DNA of 5,506 nt, taken from JAEXNA01 sp050486105. Lineage in GTDB: Bacteria > Vulcanimicrobiota > Xenobia > Xenobiales > JADMJV01. The translations under genes and the position numbers were made by a program. The stretch is from assembly GCA_050486105.1 (NCBI GenBank), contig JBJHCR010000400.1, positions 1 to 5,506 of the forward strand, written 5' to 3'. Below, piece by piece: positions 1 through 5,051 of the stretch; the first letter of the stretch is position 1, and the number at the start of each line of letters is the position of its first letter. The notes under the pieces were generated by a model, which had not been told where the DNA came from, did no database searches, and worked only from the letters and a program-made list of their open reading frames with translations.

Positions 1-1
1 C

Positions 2-55
2 CCCACGGGGGAGGAGCTTGGCTCGGCGACAAGCAAGATTCGAAACCCAGCATGA
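2..55 (+). CDS. C-terminal end of an upstream gene (partial)
   Basis: The second forward frame is open from the left edge and stops at TGA 53-55. The visible tail reads PTGEELGSATSKIRNPA. The stop overlaps the ATG of the next gene in an ATGA arrangement, which is the usual signature of translationally coupled genes in one operon. That overlap is the main reason to believe this short fragment is real. The frame of the downstream gene is also open to the edge, so an alternative is that the downstream protein simply starts further left. Only 17 residues are visible, no domain can be recognised and no function is proposed. Confidence 0.5.
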   Translation, partial: PTGEELGSATSKIRNPA

Positions 56-1170
56 CGGAAATGCTCGACCACGCCATCGACCAAGAGTCGGAAGGTGACT
101 TTGTCGATGACAGCTGGGTGGATGAAGAGATCAGAGACGGAGATTTCGAAGATCTCGAGATTCCAGAGTATGTTCCGGCAACCCCAGAAGCCGGCGGGGG
201 CGGTTTTCTCAAATTGCTCATGATCTTAGCTATCGTCTTTCTGGTTGGAGGCGGCTTGATGGCCTACAGCGGGGAGAGCAAATCGGAAGAAGAGCTGCAA
301 GCCGAGCAAAAGGCCGAAGACCTGGAGCGTGCGCGCTTTGCCATCAACGTAGCCAAGGATGAAATCCAAGCCGGAGAGCATCTCCTGGCAGCACCGAAAC
401 TTCGTGCCTCCATCGGTGAGTTGCAAGAAGCCGACGCCGACTCCAAAGAAATTCTTGAAGCCGAGATACTTCTCGGGAAGGCCTTGATTGGAACTGGAGA
501 TTACGAAGATGCTTTCGACCTTTGGGTCAGCATCCGAAATAAGTCTCCGGAAAGCAAGGACCTGGCCCAAGGGCAGATGGCTGAAGCGAGCCGACAGCTC
601 AGAATCTTGGCGAACAACGAGATTGTCGAGGGTCAAGCAGGCTACGAACGGGGCGAAGTGAATTCGGTCATCAATCTGGGCAAGAAGGCTCTTTCTACCT
701 TCGAAAAGCATAACGGCAGCAACGAGCAACTCGGCAAAGCCAATGCCATTATAGGACGAGGCTACTTTAATGGCCGGGACTACGGGCAGGCAGAAACCCA
801 CCTTAGAAGGGCTCATCAACTGTTCCCCGCTGGAAACTACACCCGGGACTTGGCTATGGTTCAAAATGCTAGCACCCCGACCTTTCAACCTCCTGCTCGA
901 TCCACGGCAAGCAGCGCTCCCCAACGTCCTGTGAATACGCGTCCGCAGACGAGTCCTAGACAACCCGCAGTGCCGACCGCCAACCGAGCCCCAACACGGC
1001 GAGCTCCAACCAGGAGGGCCCAAGGGACAAGTTCATCCCAAAGCCAACCTGCTGCGGCCCCCGCTCCACCTAAGCCAACGATGAAAGAGATCCCTGCTCA
1101 CACCAGACAATCTGCCCAGCCTACCCGGAGAACGCGTAGGGGGGACAGCGGAGTTCTCAAAACTTACTAG
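52..1170 (+). CDS. Membrane-anchored TPR-like protein with acidic head and basic, disordered tail
   Basis: This 372-residue protein matches no named family that I recognise. Residues 1-40 are strongly acidic (many Asp and Glu). A Gly-rich linker then leads into one hydrophobic segment at about 52-72, most likely a transmembrane anchor. Residues 76-105 are charged and helical and may form a coiled coil. The central part resembles degenerate TPR repeats, with the clearest units at about 137-165 (GTGDYEDAFDLW) and 227-262 (GRDYGQAETHLRRA) and a weaker one at 195-220. From about 275 the tail is low complexity, rich in Pro, Thr, Ser, Ala, Gln and Arg, with a short RAPTRRAPTRR repeat, and is probably disordered. 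The start at 52 is chosen because it overlaps the preceding stop as ATGA; an ATG at 61 is an alternative. No close Shine-Dalgarno is visible, which fits translational coupling. A scaffold or assembly role at the membrane is plausible but inferred. The stop codon lies inside the CTAG flanking an inserted element. Confidence 0.85.
   Translation: MTEMLDHAIDQESEGDFVDDSWVDEEIRDGDFEDLEIPEYVPATPEAGGGGFLKLLMILAIVFLVGGGLMAYSGESKSEEELQAEQKAEDLERARFAINVAKDEIQAGEHLLAAPKLRASIGELQEADADSKEILEAEILLGKALIGTGDYEDAFDLWVSIRNKSPESKDLAQGQMAEASRQLRILANNEIVEGQAGYERGEVNSVINLGKKALSTFEKHNGSNEQLGKANAIIGRGYFNGRDYGQAETHLRRAHQLFPAGNYTRDLAMVQNASTPTFQPPARSTASSAPQRPVNTRPQTSPRQPAVPTANRAPTRRAPTRRAQGTSSSQSQPAAAPAPPKPTMKEIPAHTRQSAQPTRRTRRGDSGVLKTY
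1167..1170. repeat. Left CTAG flank, probable target-site duplication
   Basis: CTAG directly abuts the left terminal inverted repeat and recurs at 1331-1334 next to the right one. Its last three bases are the stop codon of the membrane protein gene. Because CTAG is itself palindromic, it could also be read as an extension of the inverted repeats. Only an empty site in a relative would decide. Confidence 0.6.
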
Positions 1171-1330
1171 GGCCTGTTGACATTCAACCTTCACGGCGCT
1201 GCACTCGCTTATTTCCCCTCTCCGAAAGCGCCTTTTTGCTTAAGTACTCACGGGTACTAGGCTCAAAAAAACACTTCCGGAGAGAGAAAATCTGCTTCGC
1301 GCAGCTTGAAACGCTGAATGTCAACAGACC
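1171..1330. mobile_element. MITE-like non-autonomous element, 160 bp, with terminal inverted repeats
   Basis: The left end GGCCTGTTGACATTCA (1171-1186) is the inverse of the right end TGAATGTCAACAGACC (1315-1330), with one mismatch in 16. The symmetry continues inward with small shifts: GCTGC near 1198 against GCAGC near 1301, and CTCTCCGAAAG near 1218 against CTTCCGGAGAG near 1274. It finishes at a central palindrome, AGTACTCACGGGTACT (1243-1258), whose centre is exactly the midpoint of the element. CTAG occurs on both flanks (1167-1170 and 1331-1334) and looks like a 4 bp target duplication. There is no coding capacity. Small size, full-length imperfect palindrome and target duplication are the hallmarks of a MITE. 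A four-base CTAG target is known for part of the IS5 family, so an IS5-like transposase is the best guess for the mobilising enzyme. If transcribed, the RNA would fold into one long hairpin. Confidence 0.75.
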
Positions 1331-1334
1331 CTAG
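1331..1334. repeat. Right CTAG flank, probable target-site duplication
   Basis: This is the second copy of the CTAG found at 1167-1170, abutting the right inverted repeat. Removing one copy plus the element restores a continuous sequence in which the upstream gene still ends with the same TAG. Confidence 0.6.
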
Positions 1335-1370
1335 AGCCCGTTCCTAATACGACTTGAGTTTAAAATCAAA

Positions 1371-1402
1371 ATCCCCCGAACTCCTGGGGGTTCTTTTTTT
1401 TC
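1371..1402 (+). terminator. Rho-independent terminator
   Basis: CCCCC at 1373-1377 pairs with GGGGG at 1386-1390 around an 8-base loop. The stem is followed by a T-rich run (TTCTTTTTTTT) that ends at about 1401. Orientation and U-tract indicate termination of + strand transcription from the membrane protein gene. It lies about 200 bases after that gene's stop, but would lie only about 38 bases after it without the inserted palindromic element. Confidence 0.8.
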
Positions 1403-1454
1403 TTCGAAGCTTTTGGAACCTGGGCAGGGAAGGAAGGCAGTCCCCGAAGCGCGA

Positions 1455-1460
1455 TACAAT
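1455..1460 (+). promoter_or_regulatory. Candidate -10 box upstream of the ATP-grasp gene
   Basis: TACAAT matches the bacterial -10 consensus TATAAT at five of six positions. It lies between the terminator and the ATP-grasp gene, where a promoter for the three-gene operon is expected. No good -35 hexamer is seen 16-18 bases upstream (the region reads AGGAAGG), so this is a weak prediction. The leader from here to the start would be about 60 bases. Confidence 0.25.
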
Positions 1461-1518
1461 ATCAGGTGCGCAGCAATGGCCCCAAATGTTGAACACCATC
1501 GCCCCAGAGAATGAGAAA

Positions 1519-1522
1519 GAGG
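1519..1522 (+). promoter_or_regulatory. Ribosome binding site that sets the ATP-grasp start
   Basis: GAGG, within the purine-rich AAAGAGGAAAG, lies six bases before ATG 1529. It overlaps the codons that follow the upstream in-frame ATG at 1511, so it favours 1529 as the true start. The ATG at 1511 has only a poor GAGA upstream. Confidence 0.6.
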
Positions 1523-1528
1523 AAAGTT

Positions 1529-2725
1529 ATGGAGCAGCCAACCTTCTTATGCCTAGCAAGTTACTATAAGGGAGTCCCGTTTCTTCGTGCCTGCCACGAG
1601 TTAGGAATCAAGACGATGCTCTTGACCACGGAAGCCCTGAAAGAAAAGAACTGGCCCTGGGAATGCATAGACGAACGCTTCTTCATGCACGATCTCTACA
1701 AGCAGCCTGACGTCACCAACGCTGTCAGTTACCTGGGGCGAGAACATCGAATCGACAGGATCATTCCGTTGGATGACTTTGATGTTGAAACAGCAGCCTC
1801 GCTTCGTGAGCACCTCCGATGCCCTGGCATGGGGGACACCACCGCCAGATATTTCCGGGACAAGTTGGCTATGCGAGTCCAAGCTCGAGACTGCGGAATC
1901 TTGGTGCCAGACTTTGTGGGGATTCTACACTACCCGCAAGTGGCGCAATACACCGAGCGGGTAGCGCCCCCCTGGGTCCTGAAGCCTCGCTCCGAGGCTG
2001 GTTCCGTTGGTATCAAGAAGGTTCACAACAAAGAAGACCTTTGGCAGTTGATTCACGCCTTGGGTGACAAACAGAGCTATTACTTGGCGGAACAATATGT
2101 CAAGGGCGATGTCTTCCATGTCGACTCTGTGGTTTACGACAAGAAAGTTCTTTTTGCCCGAGCCCACAGATATGGGGTTCCTCCATTCGACGTCTGGAAC
2201 CATGGGGGGGTCTTCTCCTCCGAGAGTCTCCCAAGTCAGGGAAAGCTTGGCAAAGAACTGTTGAAGCTCAACGAACAAATGGTCCAAGCCATGGGCCTCG
2301 TGCGCGGAGTGACGCACACAGAATTTATTCAGGGCGGAGATGGACGTCTTTACTTCCTGGAGAAAGCCGCTCGAGTCGGAGGGGCCAACATTGACCGCCT
2401 GGTCCTAGCTTCGAGCGGGATCGATCTCTGGAAGGAGTGGGCCCGACTCGAACTGGCAAACTTCCAAAAGGAGCCCTATAAACTCCCCAAGGTTAGTAAG
2501 GATCACGCTGGATTGCTGGTTTGCCTAGCTAAAGATAAGACACCCAACCTCGAACAGTTCAACGCTCCTGAAGTGGTCTGGAAAGAAGGGGAAGACCACC
2601 ACGCCAGTATCCTGGTCAAGAGTTCGTCCCACGAAAGGGTCGAAGAACTGATGAAAGACTACAAGGCCCGGCTTCAATCAGACGTCCTCGCTGTGGCACC
2701 GCCAACGGAAACAGTGGTCCACTAA
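1529..2725 (+). CDS. ATP-grasp domain ligase
   Basis: This 398-residue protein has the layout of a stand-alone ATP-grasp enzyme, a class that activates a carboxylate as acyl phosphate with ATP and joins it to an amine, thiol or similar nucleophile. Residues 1-100 form a Rossmann-like pre-ATP-grasp domain (FLCLASYYKG; RIIPLDDFDVETAA). The ATP-binding part begins with DKLAMRVQARDCGILVPDF (111-129), followed by the nucleotide-binding lysine in LKPRSEAGSVGIKKV (K152) and EQYVKG (E188). The metal-binding end is HTEF (E265) with FLEKAARVGG (E278, R282). The position often occupied by Asn in the E-x-N-x-R motif is Ala here, a variant I believe also occurs in biotin-carboxylase-like ATP-grasp proteins. 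The start at 1529 is chosen over the in-frame ATG at 1511 because GAGG at 1519-1522 sits six bases before it. Substrate is unknown. The oleA-like gene 41 bases downstream suggests a lipid or lipid-amino acid conjugate, which is inference. Confidence 0.87.
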   Translation: MEQPTFLCLASYYKGVPFLRACHELGIKTMLLTTEALKEKNWPWECIDERFFMHDLYKQPDVTNAVSYLGREHRIDRIIPLDDFDVETAASLREHLRCPGMGDTTARYFRDKLAMRVQARDCGILVPDFVGILHYPQVAQYTERVAPPWVLKPRSEAGSVGIKKVHNKEDLWQLIHALGDKQSYYLAEQYVKGDVFHVDSVVYDKKVLFARAHRYGVPPFDVWNHGGVFSSESLPSQGKLGKELLKLNEQMVQAMGLVRGVTHTEFIQGGDGRLYFLEKAARVGGANIDRLVLASSGIDLWKEWARLELANFQKEPYKLPKVSKDHAGLLVCLAKDKTPNLEQFNAPEVVWKEGEDHHASILVKSSSHERVEELMKDYKARLQSDVLAVAPPTETVVH

Positions 2726-2766
2726 GGTCACATTCAGTCGGATCTCCTTGGAAAGAAGCCCAAACG

Positions 2767-3783
2767 ATGCTGCACGCCGATGTTTGTCTCGAATCTATTG
2801 CCTATCACCTCCCAGGAGAAGTGATAAGCATGGAGTCGACTTTCGATGAACTCAATCCCCTTCTGGAGAGACTGAAGATCCCTCCAGATGGAGTGCTAGC
2901 AGCCTCAGGAGTTGAAGAAAGGCGATTTTGGCCACGGGGAACGACCATCGCCGAGTCGGCTGCCCGTGCGGCAGACAAGGCTCTCAAGGCGTCCGGCTTA
3001 AGCCCGTCGGACATCGGCTGCCTGGTCAGCACTTCGGTCTGCAAAGACTACATAGAGCCGTCCATGGCAAGTCTGGTCCATGGACGACTGGGTCTTCCGT
3101 CCAAGTGCCTGAATTTCGACATTGGCAACGCTTGCCTAGCCTTCCTCAACGGCATGTCGGTCTTGGCCGACATGATCTCTCAGGGACGAATCAAGGCAGC
3201 CTTGCTTGTTGATTCAGAATCCAGCAGGGAGGTCATAGAGAGCACGATTGCTCGGCTTCTCGGTGACGAGACCACCATGGAGGATTTTCGGGATAACTTT
3301 GCCGCCCTAACTCTGGGCTCGGGAGCGGTCGCCGCCGTCTTGACTCACGAATCGCTCTCCCGCACCGGGCACCGAGTGGTAGGCCACGTTGCCCTCGCCG
3401 ACACCAGGCACTCGGATCTTTGTCTGGGGAAAGCCACAGAAATGATCGTCCTGGCCAGACCGCTCATGGAAGCCGGTGTCGAGTTAGCTAAACGAACCTG
3501 GACCGAAGCGGAATCAGAGTTTGGTTGGACCCCTGAGGCCATCGATGTTTTCGTTTGTCATCAGGTCGGAAAGCGGCACCACGAGTTTCTCTTCGAAAGC
3601 CTCCACCTCGACTCCAAGAGAGCCTTTCTCACCTACCCCTTTCTCGGGAACGTCGGTCCGGCCTCAGTCCCCCTGACTCTGGCCTTGGCCGACGAAAGAG
3701 GTTGGCTCAAAGCTGGACACAGGATCGCACTGATGGGGATCGGAAGTGGCCTCAACTGTTCCATGATGGAGATTCGCTGGTAA
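2767..3783 (+). CDS. oleA: OleA-type long-chain beta-ketoacyl synthase (thiolase fold)
   Basis: This 338-residue protein belongs to the FabH/OleA branch of the thiolase superfamily. OleA condenses two long-chain acyl-CoAs head to head, giving a 2-alkyl-3-ketoacid that other Ole enzymes convert through a beta-lactone to an olefin, or that decarboxylates to a ketone. The nucleophile is Cys123 in FDIGNACLAF, with His265 in CHQVGK and Asn295 in FLGNVGPASVP. A Glu97 in DYIEPSMAS corresponds to the glutamate that the second subunit supplies in OleA. The spacings 26, 142 and 30 between these four residues equal those I recall for Xanthomonas OleA (E117, C143, H285, N315 in structure numbering). The C-terminus GIGSGLNCSMMEI is also OleA-like. 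FabH proper normally lacks the EPS glutamate motif. The purine-rich GGAAAGAAG at 2750-2758 is a modest ribosome site. It follows the ATP-grasp gene by 41 bases and precedes the TerB-like gene by 4. No oleBCD follows, so the end product is uncertain. Confidence 0.88.
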   Translation: MLHADVCLESIAYHLPGEVISMESTFDELNPLLERLKIPPDGVLAASGVEERRFWPRGTTIAESAARAADKALKASGLSPSDIGCLVSTSVCKDYIEPSMASLVHGRLGLPSKCLNFDIGNACLAFLNGMSVLADMISQGRIKAALLVDSESSREVIESTIARLLGDETTMEDFRDNFAALTLGSGAVAAVLTHESLSRTGHRVVGHVALADTRHSDLCLGKATEMIVLARPLMEAGVELAKRTWTEAESEFGWTPEAIDVFVCHQVGKRHHEFLFESLHLDSKRAFLTYPFLGNVGPASVPLTLALADERGWLKAGHRIALMGIGSGLNCSMMEIRW

Positions 3784-3787
3784 GCAC

Positions 3788-4660
3788 ATGCCTGAGTATC
3801 GAGACATTTCCCATCTAGTAAAGTCTGTCAACTATGACCAGAATGTGGCTCACCTGACCTTCAGAAGCGACTGTGGCGAATTGACCCAGACCGTGAGTAT
3901 CCCTCGGCAGCCAGAAGGCCACCAAGCGGCACCGTCGGGGTCCGAAAGAGCTCCCTTGGTGAATTGGGTTCGCGCCAGTCTTAGAAGAGTTGCCGGCAAG
4001 CCCCGTCCCCAGCAAGCTCTGGGCGACGACGAACTCGAGACTCTGGTTCTCAAGGCTTTCATGAAGGTCCAAGATCTTTTGTCTCTCACTGAAGGGCAAT
4101 GGTTGCGATGTCGCAAGGATGAGCACCCGACCGAATACTTTGACCGAGTCCTGCGAGATTCCCCAATCATAGAGCCCTACGATCGTGAGGTTCTGGTCCG
4201 GGTGCTTCTGGAGATCTCCTCTGCAGACGGAGAGATGCACGCCGACGAACTGAGTTTCATGCATGAGCTGATCGAGGATCAGCAAATGGTCAACCGACTC
4301 TCAAAGGCGCCAAAGATTACCATAGCAGAACTGGCTGAAGTCTCAAGCTTTCTCGTGAAACAGACCATACTCATGTTAGCTTGGGCCATGGCCTACGCCG
4401 ACGGTTTCCTAAATCCAGAAGAAACCGACGTCATGAAGCATGTTTGCCAAGGGTTCATGCTGCCTGAAAAAATGGTTCGCAAGCTCAAGACAGCAGCCAA
4501 ACTTTTCTTGCTCGATAGGCAGGTCGAAATCGGCCTAGAGCATTTGTCAAAGCCCGAGCTGCAGCAGAGATTTGAGTCTCAGGCTCGCAAATGGGGTTTT
4601 GAAGACGACCAACTCGACACCCTCAAGAGTTGGTACCCATGCCTCTACGAAAGCACCTAG
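3788..4660 (+). CDS. TerB-like domain protein
   Basis: This 290-residue protein carries a C-terminal half resembling TerB (tellurite-resistance-associated), an all-helical fold with two related acidic motifs thought to bind metal. They are SADGEMHADE (145-154) and YADGFLNPEE (203-212), each a DG followed by acidic residues and each in a predicted helical pair. Between them is an insertion (about 165-190). The C-terminal 50 residues are helical and charged. The first 40 residues look beta-rich (VAHLTFRSDCGELTQTVSI), and 50-80 is a probable linker, so this is not a bare TerB. No signal peptide or membrane segment is seen, so it is probably cytoplasmic. The gene starts four bases after the oleA-like stop, with only a distant GGAG at 3768-3771, which suggests translational coupling. 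A role in tellurite resistance should not be assumed from the family name. An accessory or membrane-associated regulatory function for the neighbouring enzymes is possible. Confidence 0.8.
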   Translation: MPEYRDISHLVKSVNYDQNVAHLTFRSDCGELTQTVSIPRQPEGHQAAPSGSERAPLVNWVRASLRRVAGKPRPQQALGDDELETLVLKAFMKVQDLLSLTEGQWLRCRKDEHPTEYFDRVLRDSPIIEPYDREVLVRVLLEISSADGEMHADELSFMHELIEDQQMVNRLSKAPKITIAELAEVSSFLVKQTILMLAWAMAYADGFLNPEETDVMKHVCQGFMLPEKMVRKLKTAAKLFLLDRQVEIGLEHLSKPELQQRFESQARKWGFEDDQLDTLKSWYPCLYEST

Positions 4661-4670
4661 AGGGCCTGAA

Positions 4671-4704
4671 CGGCAAACGCTCTGTTGCACCTCAGAGTTT
4701 GGCG
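4671..4704 (+). terminator. Stem-loop after the terB-like gene, possible terminator
   Basis: The stem pairs CTCTG (4680-4684) with CAGAG (4693-4697) around loop TTGCACCT, and continues CGGCAAAC (4671-4678) with GTTTGGCG-type pairing (4698-4704), with a small bulge and one mismatch. It begins about ten bases after the stop codon, where a terminator of the three-gene operon is expected. It lacks a U-tract (GCGAAATAG follows), so it could instead be a transcript-stabilising 3' hairpin. Confidence 0.45.
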
Positions 4705-4965
4705 AAATAGACGTTGCACAGGGGACGTTTGGGACCTGGGAAGCCGCTTGGGGGTGAAAGGTGGCGAGCCCTAGGAGGCTGGCCGGATCCTAAGCAAGGC
4801 ATGCGAATGCAAATCGGGCTGACCGAGGTGTGCTGAAACTGGAACCCGTGAACCGCAGAACCTCCGAGCGCGAGCTTCAACCACCCTTCCCAGCCAAAAC
4901 GGAGAAGTCCTCAAGGGGCCAAAGACCAGAACACAGTTTCGAGAACCGTCAGCGAGGTCCGACAT
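4705..4965. other. Gene-free intergenic stretch with internal pairing potential
   Basis: No convincing coding frame is seen on either strand. Two minus-strand open frames here have no recognisable features and poor context. No tRNA, rRNA, RNase P or SRP RNA signature was recognised. Long-range complementarity is present: CTGGGAAG (4736-4743) can pair with CTTCCCAG (4886-4893), and just outside it GTTTGG (4728-4733) can pair with CCAAAAC (4894-4900). Inside are CCGGAT/ATCGGG (4783-4788 with 4813-4818, one mismatch) and a small GCAT/ATGC hairpin with a GNRA-type loop GCGA (4799-4810). This could be a structured RNA of about 170 nt, or chance. Confidence 0.3.
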
Positions 4966-5006
4966 TTAACAGAAAGTTAACAACTTTAACAATTTGATCG
5001 CTAACA
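4966..5006. repeat. Short direct repeats TTAACA upstream of the last gene
   Basis: TTAACA occurs at 4966-4971, 4977-4982 and 4986-4991, with a related CTAACA at 5001-5006. Start-to-start spacings are 11, 9 and 15 bases, the first two close to one helical turn. The copies lie just upstream of, and include, the candidate -35 of the next promoter. This arrangement could be an operator for a regulator or simply an AT-rich upstream promoter element. Confidence 0.4.
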
Positions 5007-5030
5007 CATGCTTGCTCGTTTTGGTAAACT
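5001..5030 (+). promoter_or_regulatory. Candidate sigma-70 promoter with extended -10
   Basis: The -10 TAAACT (5025-5030) matches TATAAT at four of six positions and is preceded by TGG, the extended -10 motif TGN. CTAACA (5001-5006), 18 bases upstream, matches TTGACA at four of six. Transcription would start near 5037, giving a short leader of 15-24 bases before the next gene. The local AT-rich composition contrasts with the GC-richer flank and supports a promoter. Confidence 0.4.
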
Positions 5031-5051
5031 AGGGTCAGACTTTAGGAAAAG

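Noticed and set aside
226..1023. Long minus-strand open frame of 265 codons
   Set aside because: It is antisense to the membrane protein gene, with a composition typical of an antiparallel shadow (no recognisable domain) and no start context.
1354..1569. Open frame of 71 codons between the MITE-like element and the ATP-grasp gene
   Set aside because: It reads through the terminator hairpin and T-run, lacks a ribosome site, has no domain, and overlaps the ATP-grasp start in another frame.
1925..2317. Minus-strand frame inside the ATP-grasp gene
   Set aside because: The + strand frame here carries clear catalytic motifs; the antisense frame has none.
3815..4285. Minus-strand frame of 156 codons inside the TerB-like gene
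   Set aside because: It is a shadow of a gene with recognisable acidic motifs, without promoter or ribosome site of its own.
4657..4669. CTAGAGGGCCTG after the terB-like stop, resembling the MITE end CTAGGGCCTG
   Set aside because: The similarity stops after GGGCCTG, and I found no matching inverted end nearby, so a second element is not supported.
4692..4965. Two minus-strand frames in the intergenic region
   Set aside because: Short, overlapping each other, with no ribosome site, domain or codon pattern that would support translation.
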